Assembly (NCBI RefSeq): GCF_000720635.1
Contig: NZ_JOCF01000008.1
Span: 83,695-147,694 of the forward strand
Length of the DNA stretch: 64,000 bases
Origin: Streptomyces sp. NRRL WC-3742
Lineage (GTDB): Bacteria > Actinomycetota > Actinomycetes > Streptomycetales > Streptomycetaceae
Reading direction: 5' to 3'
Shown here: positions 53,026 through 61,195 of the stretch, piece after piece
Layout of the letters: each line of letters begins with the position of its first letter
Numbering within the stretch: the stretch's first letter is position 1
Program-made: the position numbers and the translations under genes
Notes under the pieces: model-generated
The model's input: the letters and a program-made list of their open reading frames with translations, nothing else
Told to the model about the DNA's origin: nothing
The model's database searches: none

Positions 53026-54086
53026 TGGCCGCCCCGTCGCCCGCCACCGGCCCCGCCACCGCCCCCGGCGCCCGGATGTCCTCCGAGATGCGCGAACAGC
53101 CCGCCGTCCTGGCATCGCTCGCCGACCAGTGGCCGGAGCTGACCACGCGGGTCGCCGCTCTGGTCCAGGGCGCGGCACCGTTCGGTGTGGCGTTCCTCGC
53201 ACGCGGCTCCTCCGACCACGCCGCTCTCCTCGGCCGCTACGCGGTCGAACTGCAGACCGGCCTGCCCACCTGTCTGGTCGCGCCGAGCGTCGCCACCGCC
53301 TACCAGCGGGAGCCGAAGGGCTTCGCCGGCTGGCTACTGGTAGCGCTCTCCCAGTCCGGCCGCACCCCGGAGATCGTCGACCTGGCCCATCGCTACGCCG
53401 ATGCCGGCGCCCGGGTGGTCGCGGTGACCAACGACGTCGAATCCGAACTCGCACGCGCCGCCGCCCTGTCCATCGCCCTGGGCGCAGGCCCTGAGCTGGC
53501 GGTGCCGGCCACGAAGACCGTCACGGCCCAGATGCTGGCCGTCCTGGCCGTCGCGGCAGGTCTCGGCCCCGGCGGCCTGACCCGAACTCAGGCCGCCGCA
53601 CTGTCCGGTGCGGTGGAGCAGGTGCTCGGCGACACGGAAGCACCGAGCCGGGCGGCCGAGTTGCTGGCCGCGCACGACCGGGTCGCAGTCGTCGGGCGCG
53701 GTGCCTGCTACCCGTCGGCGCTGGAAGGCGCGTTGAAGCTCCAGGAGACCACCGGCCTGATGGCGCACGGCTTCTCCACCGCGGACTTCCGGCACGGCCC
53801 GATCGCGGTCTGCGGGCCCACGGCTCCCGCCCTCCTGCTGGCCGGCTCCGGACCGGCGGACCAGGACACGCTCGACCTCGGCCTCGCCCTGGCCGAGCGC
53901 CGCGCCCCCGTTCTGCTGGCAGGCACCGCTCCGCACGCCGACCTGTCCTGGCCGGCCACCGGCGGCCTCGGCGAATGCCTGCTCGCCACCGTGCGGGGCC
54001 AGCAACTCGCGCTCGCGACGGCGAAGTTCCGGGGCGTCGACCCGGACCGGCCGGTCGGGCTCAACAAGGTCACCCTGACCAGCTAG
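53025..54086 (+). CDS. SIS-domain aminosugar-phosphate deaminase/isomerase (NagB-II/GlmS-like)
   Basis: The 353-aa product resembles the isomerase half of GlmS: MSSEMREQPAVLASL, FLARGSSDHAALLGRYAVEL, ALSQSGRTPEIVDLA, PATKTVTAQML, LKLQETTGLMAHGFSTADF and RHGPIAV. There is no glutamine-hydrolysing domain, so it probably removes ammonia from glucosamine- or galactosamine-6-phosphate. It pairs with the ROK kinase as a phosphorylation-deamination couple. A terminator follows. Confidence 0.9.
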   Translation: MAAPSPATGPATAPGARMSSEMREQPAVLASLADQWPELTTRVAALVQGAAPFGVAFLARGSSDHAALLGRYAVELQTGLPTCLVAPSVATAYQREPKGFAGWLLVALSQSGRTPEIVDLAHRYADAGARVVAVTNDVESELARAAALSIALGAGPELAVPATKTVTAQMLAVLAVAAGLGPGGLTRTQAAALSGAVEQVLGDTEAPSRAAELLAAHDRVAVVGRGACYPSALEGALKLQETTGLMAHGFSTADFRHGPIAVCGPTAPALLLAGSGPADQDTLDLGLALAERRAPVLLAGTAPHADLSWPATGGLGECLLATVRGQQLALATAKFRGVDPDRPVGLNKVTLTS

Positions 54087-54097
54087 TGCCGGCTGTG

Positions 54098-54141
54098 GCC
54101 GGGGAGACCGCCCGAACGCGAACGGGCGGCCTCCCCGGCCG
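54098..54141 (+). terminator. Terminator after the SIS gene
   Basis: ggccggggag and ctccccggcc form the outer stem; ccgcccg and cgggcgg extend it inside with one mismatch. It begins 11 nt after the stop. Confidence 0.8.
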
Positions 54142-54203
54142 CACCCGCCGCCGCCCCTTCCGAATTCCGCATCACGCCAACCGTCTGGGACATTGACCGG
54201 GCA

Positions 54204-55154
54204 TCAGGCCGTGGCCATGGCCTTGGCCTGCCAGTAGCCGAATCGCTCGAGCGGGTCCCCGTCGAGCGTCCACGGCCACTCGGTGACCGTGCCGCCGAGC
54301 AGCCGGAAGACCCCGGCGCTTTCGGGCACTCGCCCGGCCCGGACGAGGGCGAAGGCGAGCAGGTTCAGATCCGCGAGGGCGGCGGCGTGCCGCAGGTGAC
54401 CCGGTCGGAGCCACTCTGCCAGGGCCGCGTTCACCGCTCGTACGGCCCAGGGGGTCGTCCAGTGGTGACGCGCGAGCAGCGCCTCGACCCCGGGCCTGGT
54501 GGTCTTGCGGGTGTACGCGTCGATCACCGCGGTCAGTTCGACACCCGCCGCGGGCGCATTCGACGGCATGGAGGCTCGGAGCGACTCCACGAAGTCCATC
54601 TGGTTCCTGCTCGAACCGCACTCCTCCGGCGACAGGTACCGCAGCATCTGCAGAAACGCCTCGCGGTTCCACGGATCGCGCGAGACGACTTCGTCCCAGA
54701 CGGCGAACAGCTCTCGCGAGTCGGCGCGGACCAGGCGCAGGATTCCGAGCAGTGCCACCCAGGCGGTGGGGTCGGCGGGGACGGCCTCTGCGGCGCGGTG
54801 ACAGTACTCGACGGCGGCCCGGGCATCGTCCATCCGGCCCGCGTGCCGTCCACGGACCAGGCCGACCCATGCCTCCAGGACCAGCCCGTCGGCGTCGCGC
54901 GGGCTGCGCATCCGCCAGGCGCGGGCGAGTTCCCAGGGCGCGGCGGCCTCGGCGATCACGGCCAGCCGGTGCGTACGACGGTCCCAGTCGGTGCCCGCCT
55001 CGCGCAGCAGCCGCTCGATCTGCTCGATTCGCATGCCGTCGTGTCCCGGGACGGCGCGGGAACCCAGTTGTCTTCGTACATGGCCGAGTTCCACGTCGTC
55101 GAGCTCCGGCCGCAGGCGGGGGCCGGAGTCGCGGAATCTTCGAAGGATCGACAT
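54204..55154 (-). CDS. Hypothetical helical protein
   Basis: The 316-aa product is helical with tryptophan-rich repeats that resemble a TPR-like solenoid (AWVALLGILRLVRADSREL, WDEVVSRDPWNREAFLQML). ATG 55154 was chosen; the longer open frame adds 16 unlikely residues. No membrane segment or catalytic motif is visible. Family unknown. Confidence 0.7.
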   Translation of the reverse strand: MSILRRFRDSGPRLRPELDDVELGHVRRQLGSRAVPGHDGMRIEQIERLLREAGTDWDRRTHRLAVIAEAAAPWELARAWRMRSPRDADGLVLEAWVGLVRGRHAGRMDDARAAVEYCHRAAEAVPADPTAWVALLGILRLVRADSRELFAVWDEVVSRDPWNREAFLQMLRYLSPEECGSSRNQMDFVESLRASMPSNAPAAGVELTAVIDAYTRKTTRPGVEALLARHHWTTPWAVRAVNAALAEWLRPGHLRHAAALADLNLLAFALVRAGRVPESAGVFRLLGGTVTEWPWTLDGDPLERFGYWQAKAMATA

Positions 55155-55332
55155 GCGACGCCCACCAGTTGCTCGTATCTGATTGCATGGACCGTAAATC
55201 ACGCAGTTTCACGCGCCAATGAGCAAGTTTGACACAGACCGAGGGCCGTTCGCGAGCTTCACCGGGCCGTCGCCCCGAGGCCCGGCGCCCCGGCGGACCA
55301 GCCCGAAGCTGACGGACCGCCACATCCAAGGA

Positions 55333-55371
55333 CGGGGCCCCGGTCACGAAATCCTCGTGACCGGGGCCCCG
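55333..55371 (-). terminator. Terminator after the IF-1 paralogue
   Basis: A perfect 17-bp stem (cggggccccggtcacga and its complement) with a 5-nt loop lies 49 nt beyond the stop of the infA-like gene. Confidence 0.8.
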
Positions 55372-55419
55372 GGATCGGCTGTCACAGAACCGGAAGGTGC
55401 CGACCGCGGCTGGTTCCGG

Positions 55420-55644
55420 TCAGTTCCGGTACCGGAACACGATCCGGCCGCGCATCAGGTCGTACGGCGGGAGCTCCACCCGCACCCGGTCCTCCAGATA
55501 GATCCTGATGTAGTGCTTGCGCATCTTCCCGCTGATGTGCGCGAGCACCCGGTGGCCGTTCTCGAGCTCCACGGTGAACATGGCGCTGCGCAGGCACTCG
55601 ACGACCCGGCCCTCGGCCTCGATGACGCTCCTGTCCTTGGTCAT
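55420..55644 (-). CDS. infA: Translation initiation factor IF-1 paralogue
   Basis: The 74-aa product is IF-1-like: [20 protein letters not shown], then [20 protein letters not shown] and [16 protein letters not shown]-1 helps place initiator tRNA on the 30S subunit. The housekeeping infA of actinobacteria lies in the ribosomal protein region; this copy is in a different setting and is coupled by an ATGA overlap to a GNAT gene. Its sequence differs at several usually conserved places ([19 protein letters not shown]). It is probably a specialised or stress-induced copy. Confidence 0.93.
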   Translation of the reverse strand: MTKDRSVIEAEGRVVECLRSAMFTVELENGHRVLAHISGKMRKHYIRIYLEDRVRVELPPYDLMRGRIVFRYRN

Positions 55645-56438
55645 CGCACCAGCTCCAGGTTGCTGCTGACCGGCCGGGCACCGACGCCCTCGAACAGCGC
55701 CGTGGCTGCCCTGTTGGACTCGTGGACCTCGGCCCGGGCCTCGGCGTACCCGGCGCGGTGCAGCGTGCCCAGCGTGTCGGCGAGCAGCGCCCGCGCGATG
55801 CCCCGGCGCTGTTCACCGGCCCGGACCGCGACCAGCCCGACGCGAGGCCGGTGCAGCGTCACCACCACCCGGATCAGACCCAGGTAGCCGTCCGGCGCGG
55901 AGGCCACCGCGTACTTCGACGGGTCGACGACGGTGTCGCCCTCGGGACCGTGGTAGACCTCCGTCGGCATCGACTGCCACCACCCGGCGGTCGCCTCGAC
56001 CTCGTCCCGGATCGCGCGGTCCACAGCCCGCAGCAGACCCTCGTCCGCCTGGCCGACCGGCACGATCGTCACGCCCGAGGGCGGCAGGACGCCCGCGAGC
56101 CCGGTGACCTGAGGGTCGGTCGGTACGTCGTACTCCCATTCGCGGCGCCGGGTCGTGAAACCGGCCCGCTGCCAGCGGGCCGTCAGCTCGACGTCGGCCT
56201 CGTCGACCACCGTGTACAGCGGCGACGGCAGGTCCGCGAGCATCGCCTCGGCGAGCCGGTCGAAGGCGGCCTCGTGCCAGGCGTCGATGCTGACGAACAG
56301 GCGGCCGTCAGGCCGGTCCGCCGCATACCCGCTGCCGACCACCAGGTCGTCGTCCAGTGCGTGCCATTGCCCGTCCGCGACGCGCGTGATCCTCACCGCG
56401 TACTCGCTCGGGCCTGAGGTGAAAGGTGTCGTGTTCAT
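55641..56438 (-). CDS. GNAT-family acetyltransferase
   Basis: The 265-aa product has a tandem GNAT-like layout. The acetyl-CoA motif [20 protein letters not shown] lies near residues 207-226 and [18 protein letters not shown] near the end. An N-terminal half without the motif precedes it. ATG 56438 has an aaggagact site. It is the first gene of a two-gene operon with an IF-1 paralogue. The substrate may be a drug or a small molecule. Confidence 0.9.
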   Translation of the reverse strand: MNTTPFTSGPSEYAVRITRVADGQWHALDDDLVVGSGYAADRPDGRLFVSIDAWHEAAFDRLAEAMLADLPSPLYTVVDEADVELTARWQRAGFTTRRREWEYDVPTDPQVTGLAGVLPPSGVTIVPVGQADEGLLRAVDRAIRDEVEATAGWWQSMPTEVYHGPEGDTVVDPSKYAVASAPDGYLGLIRVVVTLHRPRVGLVAVRAGEQRRGIARALLADTLGTLHRAGYAEARAEVHESNRAATALFEGVGARPVSSNLELVR

Positions 56439-56451
56439 CGGAGTCTCCTTC

Positions 56452-56478
56452 GGGAGTGCCTCGATCTCAGGCGCTCCC
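56452..56478 (-). promoter_or_regulatory. Leader hairpin before the GNAT gene
   Basis: gggagtgcct and aggcgctccc form a 10-bp stem with one mismatch. It lies between the uORF stop (56493) and the GNAT ribosome binding site, where it could hide or free the site according to ribosome movement. Confidence 0.5.
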
Positions 56479-56492
56479 GGCGACACCGAACG

Positions 56493-56546
56493 TCAGCCGC
56501 TGGACCGTGGCGGAGTGAGGGAGCACCCATGGGTGACTGTGTTCAC
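56493..56546 (-). CDS. Short upstream ORF (leader peptide) of the GNAT/IF-1 operon
   Basis: A 17-codon frame starts at a GTG with a gggaggtgag site. The peptide is VNTVTHGCSLTPPRSSG. It ends 55 nt before the GNAT ATG and is followed by a hairpin. Such a leader is typical of ribosome-mediated attenuation. Confidence 0.55.
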   Translation of the reverse strand: MNTVTHGCSLTPPRSSG

Positions 56547-56586
56547 GGGTCTCACCTCCCTACGACGACTTCACGATCCGCCGCGA

Positions 56587-56616
56587 ACGCTAGCAGCGTC
56601 GCGCCGCGCCGCTCAA
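56587..56616 (-). promoter_or_regulatory. Promoter of the GNAT/IF-1 operon
   Basis: On the minus strand TTGAGC (56616-56611), 18 nt and TAGCGT (56592-56587) match the vegetative promoter pattern. The start would lie near 56580, giving a leader of about 140 nt. Confidence 0.65.
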
Positions 56617-56648
56617 ATCCTTTTTCCGGACCGGGCGCCTTCCCTCGG

Positions 56649-57755
56649 TCACGCAGCCCCTGGTCCTGCAGGCAGTTCCACGGTGATGCGGAGGCCGCCC
56701 GCGGGGCGCGGGGTGAGGGTGAGCGTTCCGTCGTGTGCGTGGGTGATGGTCCTGACGATGGCCAGGCCGAGGCCGACGCCCGCGTGGTCGGTGCGGATGC
56801 GCTCGGTGCCGCGCTGGAACGGTTCGGTGAGGGTCGCGGCCAGCTCCGGCGTGACCCACTCGCCGGTGTTCTCGACGGTGAGCACGACGCCGTCGGGCCG
56901 GACGCCGGTCGTCACCCACACCGTGCCCTGGTCGGGCAGGTTGTGGACGATCGCGTTCTGCACCAGGTTCACGGCCAGTTGCAGCAGCAGCGCGTGCGAT
57001 CCGGTCACGGGGGTGACGTCGCCGCGGGTCTCGACGGTGACGCCGTGGCTCTCCGCGAGGGGCAGGAGCATCTCGGCGGCCTCCTCCGCGATGAGCGACA
57101 GGTCGACGCGTTCCCGGGCGAAGGTCCGCTGCTCGGCGCGGCTGAGCAGGAGCAGGGCCTCGGTGAGGGCGATCGCCCGGGTGTTGACGGTGTGGAGGCG
57201 GTCGACGAGTTCACCGGCGTCGTGGCCCGGATCCGCGCGGGCCACATCGAGAAGCGCCTTGGAGACCGCCAGCGGGGTGCGCAGCTCGTGCGAGGCGTTG
57301 GCCGCGAACCTCCGTTGTTCGTCGACCTGCGCCTCGAGGCGGGCCAGCATCGTGTCGAAGGCGTCGGCGAGTTCACGGAACTCGTCCCTGCGGCCCGGCA
57401 GCCCGATCCGGTGCGAGAGCGATCCGCCCGAGGCCAGCCGGGTGGCGTCGGTGATGCGGGTCAGCGGGGCGAGCATCCGGCCGGCGAGGAACCACCCTCC
57501 CGCGAGGCCGAACAGCAGCAGGAACGCCAGCACCGCGGCCGCCCTCGGAGCGAAGACGCGCAGGAGGTTGGCGCGGACGGGGAAGACGCCCTGGGTGAGG
57601 TCGGTGGAGCCGGGGATGATGAGCGCGCGGCTGGGGACGTACTTCAGGAGGAACCACCACACCGCCGCGAGCAGCAGGGCGCCGGCCAGCATGAGGAAGC
57701 CGGCGTAGCTGAGGGTGAGTTTGAGGCGGACGCTCAACCCCGGTGTCCTATCCAC
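56649..57755 (-). CDS. vanS: VanS-like sensor histidine kinase
   Basis: The product of about 368 aa starts VDRTPGLSVRLKLTLSYAGF and has two transmembrane helices (about residues 12-37 and 65-90) with a short external loop. A HAMP-like linker follows, then the H-box AANASHELRTPLAVS, N-box LVQNAIVHNLPDQG, G1 VENTGEWVTPEL and G2 HAGVGLGLAIV. The sequence is of the actinomycete VanS type, which senses glycopeptides. GTG 57755 has a gggggag site; GTG 57770 is an alternative. It overlaps the regulator stop by 8 nt. Confidence 0.85.
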   Translation of the reverse strand: MDRTPGLSVRLKLTLSYAGFLMLAGALLLAAVWWFLLKYVPSRALIIPGSTDLTQGVFPVRANLLRVFAPRAAAVLAFLLLFGLAGGWFLAGRMLAPLTRITDATRLASGGSLSHRIGLPGRRDEFRELADAFDTMLARLEAQVDEQRRFAANASHELRTPLAVSKALLDVARADPGHDAGELVDRLHTVNTRAIALTEALLLLSRAEQRTFARERVDLSLIAEEAAEMLLPLAESHGVTVETRGDVTPVTGSHALLLQLAVNLVQNAIVHNLPDQGTVWVTTGVRPDGVVLTVENTGEWVTPELAATLTEPFQRGTERIRTDHAGVGLGLAIVRTITHAHDGTLTLTPRPAGGLRITVELPAGPGAA

Positions 57756-58452
57756 GCTCGTCTCCCCCACGCCCGGCCCCCGGCCGCACGTCCATGCGGT
57801 AACCGGCGCCCGGCACGGTGGCGATGATCCAGGGTTCGCCGAGACGCTTGCGCAGGGCGGACACGGTGATGCGCACGGCGTTGGTGAACGGGTCGGCGTT
57901 CGCGTCCCAGGCGCGTTCCAGGAGGTCCTCGGCGCTGACCACACCGCCTTCGGCCTCGACCAGGACCTCGAGCACGGCGAACTGCTTGCGGGTGAGCGCG
58001 ACGTAGCGGCCGTCCCGGTAGACCTCGCGCCGGAACGGGTCCAGCCGCAGGCCCGCGATCTCCCGGACGGGTGGCCGGTTGTGGGCACGCCTGCGGTCGA
58101 GTGCCCGGAGCCTGAGCGCGAGTTCCCGGAGTTCGAAGGGCTTGGTGAGGTAGTCGTCGGCGCCCAGTTCGAACCCGGATGCCTTGTCGTCGAGCCGGTC
58201 GGCCGCGGTGAGCATGAGGATCGGCATGCCGCTGCCGGAGGCGACGATGCGCCTGGCGATCTCGTCCCCGGACGGCCCGGGGATGTCACGGTCCAGGACG
58301 GCGATGTCGTAGGCGTTGACGCTCAGCAGTTCCAGCGCGGTGTCGCCGTCACCCGCGATGTCGGCCGCGATGGCCTCCAGCCGCAGCCCGTCGCGGATGG
58401 CTTCCGCCAGAAGTCGTTCGTCCTCGACGATCAGCACGCGCATGCCCGTCAT
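57748..58452 (-). CDS. vanR: VanR-like response regulator
   Basis: The 234-aa product is an OmpR-type regulator: MRVLIVEDERLLAEAIRDGL, phosphoacceptor aspartate in DIAVLDRDIPGPSGDE (about residue 54), and the winged helix LTRKQFAVLEVLVEAEGG to VRITVSALRKRLGEPW. It resembles actinomycete VanR closely. A second ATG three codons later (58443) is the alternative start. It is coupled to the VanS-like gene and diverges from the VanJ-like gene. Confidence 0.88.
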   Translation of the reverse strand: MTGMRVLIVEDERLLAEAIRDGLRLEAIAADIAGDGDTALELLSVNAYDIAVLDRDIPGPSGDEIARRIVASGSGMPILMLTAADRLDDKASGFELGADDYLTKPFELRELALRLRALDRRRAHNRPPVREIAGLRLDPFRREVYRDGRYVALTRKQFAVLEVLVEAEGGVVSAEDLLERAWDANADPFTNAVRITVSALRKRLGEPWIIATVPGAGYRMDVRPGAGRGGDERG

Positions 58453-58464
58453 GCTACGAGTCGG

Positions 58465-58484
58465 CGCATATCGTCCGCGTATCG
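58465..58484. promoter_or_regulatory. Phased direct repeat in the vanR-vanJ gap
   Basis: cgcatatcg (58465-58473) and cgcgtatcg (58476-58484) repeat with 11-nt phase between the divergent VanR-like and VanJ-like genes. Direct repeats of this phase are usual for OmpR-type regulators. Confidence 0.55.
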
Positions 58485-58531
58485 AAATCCCCATACGTGC
58501 CGGCGACACCGCGCCGCCTTGACTGCCGGGC

Positions 58532-59602
58532 ATGACCCAGACCCTGCCCCCGGCGCAGACCACGGACGGACGGACGAGCGTTGCCGCGGCGTGGCGCGCG
58601 CGCATCCGCCGGGCCGTACACGCCGCCTCCCGGCCCGAGTCCTGGAGGCGCGGCCTCGTACTCGCCGCCCTGGCGCTGCTGCTCGGGCTGACCATGCTGC
58701 TGCACGCGCGGATTCCGAACCGGGGGCTCGGCAACCTCGGCAGCCTGGTGGAGAGCCTCCTTCCCTGGTTCGGCCTGTTCGTCCCGCTGCTGCTGGCCGC
58801 CGCGCTGTGGCGCCGCTCCGCCTCCGCGACGGCCGCGCTGCTGCTCCCGGTCGTGGTGTGGCTGAACCTCTTCGGCGGGCTGCTCGGCGACCGGTCGCAG
58901 GCGGGCGGGGACCTCACCGTGGCCGAGCAGAACGTCTACGCCGAGAACACCGACCCGGCCGGTACCGCACGCGACCTGGCCGCCCACGGCGCGGACGTCC
59001 TGGCCCTGGTGGCGCTGACCCCGCAGGCCACGCCGGTGTACGAGCAGGGCCTGGCGAGGACGTACCCGTTCCACACGGTGCAGGGCACGGTCGGGTTGTG
59101 GAGCAGGTTCCCCCTGTCGGACACCCGCCCGATCGACGTCGTCGACTACGGGCCGCTGGGGGCCACCAAACCGTCCGACGCCAAGCTGGCCGTCAACCGG
59201 GCGCTGCGCACCACGGTGACCACCGACCGCGGGCCGCTGACCGTGTTCGTGGCGCACCTCGGCTCCGTACGGGTGCTCCCCGCGAAGGGCTTCTGGACGG
59301 ACTCGCGGAACCTCGGCGCGCAGGCCCTCGGCAGGGCCGTCGCCGCCGATCCGAGCCCGCGGGTGGTGCTGCTCGGCGACCTGAACGGCACCCTGGACGA
59401 CCGCGCACTCTCCGGCCTCAGCACACAACTGCGCTCGGCCCAGGACGCGGCCGGGGACGGCTTCGGCTTCACCTGGCCGGCCGCGTTCCCGATGGTGCGG
59501 ATCGACCAGATCATGGTCCGCGGCGTCGAGCCGCGCAGTTCGCGGGTGCTCGCGGCCAACGGCAGCGACCACCGGCCGGTGACGGCCGCGCTCAGCTGGT
59601 GA
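58532..59602 (+). CDS. vanJ: VanJ-like membrane phosphatase (endonuclease/exonuclease/phosphatase family)
   Basis: The 356-aa product has three transmembrane helices (about residues 42-58, 72-90, 94-112) followed by an extracellular EEP domain: LTVAEQNVYAENTD, VFVAHLGSVR, VVLLGDLNGTLDDR and SDHRPVTAALS with the catalytic aspartate-histidine pair. VanJ proteins of Streptomyces give teicoplanin resistance and are thought to act on undecaprenyl pyrophosphate. It diverges from the VanRS-like genes. Confidence 0.82.
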   Translation: MTQTLPPAQTTDGRTSVAAAWRARIRRAVHAASRPESWRRGLVLAALALLLGLTMLLHARIPNRGLGNLGSLVESLLPWFGLFVPLLLAAALWRRSASATAALLLPVVVWLNLFGGLLGDRSQAGGDLTVAEQNVYAENTDPAGTARDLAAHGADVLALVALTPQATPVYEQGLARTYPFHTVQGTVGLWSRFPLSDTRPIDVVDYGPLGATKPSDAKLAVNRALRTTVTTDRGPLTVFVAHLGSVRVLPAKGFWTDSRNLGAQALGRAVAADPSPRVVLLGDLNGTLDDRALSGLSTQLRSAQDAAGDGFGFTWPAAFPMVRIDQIMVRGVEPRSSRVLAANGSDHRPVTAALSW

Positions 59603-59630
59603 TCACGGCGACACGCGCCGGCTCGGCCGC

Positions 59631-60392
59631 TCAGACCTGCGCCATGCCGCCGTCGGCGAAGAGCTCGACGCCGGTGACGAAGCTGGAGGCGTCGCTGGAG
59701 AGGAACGCCACGGCCTTGCCGATCTCGCGAGGGTCGGCGATCCGCCCGGTCGGGTTGCCTTCTCCCATCCTCCGGACCGCGGCGGCAACGGCGTCGGCGC
59801 CCTGCGCCATGCCCAGGGCGCTGCGCAGGGAGTCGGTGTCCACGGCGCCGGGGCTGAGGATGTTCATGCGGATGCCGGTGCCCTTGATGTCCTGGATCCA
59901 GGACCGGATGAAGGCGCGCACCGCGGCCTTGGAGCCGCCGTACAGGCCCATGCCCGCCGGGGGCTGGATGGACGCGGTCGATCCGATGACGACGACCGTG
60001 CCGCCGGGCGGCAGCAGCGCGATCGCCGGCTGGACCGTGAACAGGACGCCCTTGGCGTTGACGTCGAACGTCCGGTCGAACTGCTCCTCGGTGATCGCGC
60101 CGAGCGGGGCGTGCGCGCCGATGCCGGCATTGGCCACGACCGCGTCGAGCTGTCCGTGGCGTGCGATGACCTCCTGGTACGCCGCTTCCATGTCGGCGAG
60201 CTTGACGACGTCGGCCACGATGCCCGAGGAGTTCGGGCCGATCCTGGCGACCGCCTCGTCCAGCTGCTCCTGCCGGAGGTCGGTGATGACCACGCGGGCG
60301 CCCTGCTCCACGAACTCCTGGGCGATCCCCAGGCCGACGCCGGACGCGCCACCGGTGACCACGGCGACCTTGCCCTCGAGCGGGAGGTTCAT
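59631..60392 (-). CDS. SDR-family oxidoreductase
   Basis: The 253-aa product is a classical SDR: VVTGGASGVGLGIAQ at the start, VANAGIGAH near residue 86, IGSTASIQ with the active serine and LYGGSKAA with tyrosine and lysine. It has NAD-type residues (ITDLRQEQLD). It is divergent from the TetR gene at 60544 with two shared operators in the gap. Confidence 0.93.
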   Translation of the reverse strand: MNLPLEGKVAVVTGGASGVGLGIAQEFVEQGARVVITDLRQEQLDEAVARIGPNSSGIVADVVKLADMEAAYQEVIARHGQLDAVVANAGIGAHAPLGAITEEQFDRTFDVNAKGVLFTVQPAIALLPPGGTVVVIGSTASIQPPAGMGLYGGSKAAVRAFIRSWIQDIKGTGIRMNILSPGAVDTDSLRSALGMAQGADAVAAAVRRMGEGNPTGRIADPREIGKAVAFLSSDASSFVTGVELFADGGMAQV

Positions 60393-60460
60393 GGTGTTCC
60401 CCTTTGATGTGCTGGCCCGCACGGTGCGGACGACGACGGCGGCGTGTGCCCTAGACTCAT

Positions 60461-60516
60461 AAGTGGAGGCGCCGCCACTTCCACGTCCAGGACAGTAAGC
60501 GGAGGAGCCTCCACTT
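60461..60516. promoter_or_regulatory. Two TetR operators
   Basis: aagtggaggcgccgccactt (60461-60480) and aagcggaggagcctccactt (60497-60516) are 20-bp near-palindromes with the pattern AAGTGGAGGC. They lie 36 nt apart in the gap between the divergent SDR and TetR genes. Confidence 0.85.
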
Positions 60517-60543
60517 AGCAACACTCGAGGAAAGAGCGCTCCG

Positions 60544-61122
60544 ATGACCTCAGAGACCGGCCGGCCGCTGCGGGCCGACGCACGGCGCAACCGGGAGAAG
60601 ATCCTGTCCACCGCGGCGCGCGTCTTCGCGGAGCGGGGACTGGACGCACACCTGGAGCACATCGCCAAGGAGGCGGGCGTCGGGACCGGCACTCTCTACC
60701 GCAACTTCCCCACCCGGGAACTCCTGATCGAGGCCGCCTACCGCAACGAACTGAGCCGACTGTGCGAGGCCGCCCCCGAACTCCTGGCGGCTGTCCCGCC
60801 CCTCGAGGCGCTCCGCGCCTGGATGGGGCGCTTCATCGACTACGCCACCGCGAAACTGGGGATGGCCGATGCCCTCCGTGCCGTCGTCGACTCCGGCGTC
60901 GACCCCTACGCCCACAGCCGGGAGTTGATGATGACCGCCCTCACCTCGCTCCTGGATGCCGCGAGCGCCGCCGGGAGCATCCGATCGGACATCAGCCCAC
61001 CCGACATGTTCGCCGCCCTCACCGGCGTCGCCCTCACCTCGGGAAAGCCTGAACAGCGCGAACAGGCCGAACGCCTCCTCGACCTCATCCTCGGCGGACT
61101 CCGGTACGGCGCAGCGGACTGA
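60544..61122 (+). CDS. TetR-family regulator
   Basis: The 192-aa product has the TetR helix-turn-helix LEHIAKEAGVGTGTLYRNF (residues about 37-56) and a variable C-terminal domain. It is divergent from the SDR gene with double operators between them, so it most likely represses both. A terminator follows. Confidence 0.94.
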   Translation: MTSETGRPLRADARRNREKILSTAARVFAERGLDAHLEHIAKEAGVGTGTLYRNFPTRELLIEAAYRNELSRLCEAAPELLAAVPPLEALRAWMGRFIDYATAKLGMADALRAVVDSGVDPYAHSRELMMTALTSLLDAASAAGSIRSDISPPDMFAALTGVALTSGKPEQREQAERLLDLILGGLRYGAAD

Positions 61123-61145
61123 CGCCTTGCCGGCACCGCATGACG

Positions 61146-61179
61146 GCGAGGGCCCGCACCTCGTGGTGCGGGCCCTCGC
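61146..61179. terminator. Bidirectional terminator
   Basis: gcgagggcccgcacc and its complement form a 15-bp perfect stem with a tcgt loop, followed by tctttc. It lies between the convergent TetR and MFS genes. Confidence 0.85.
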
Positions 61180-61195
61180 TCTTTCGCCGGTGCTG

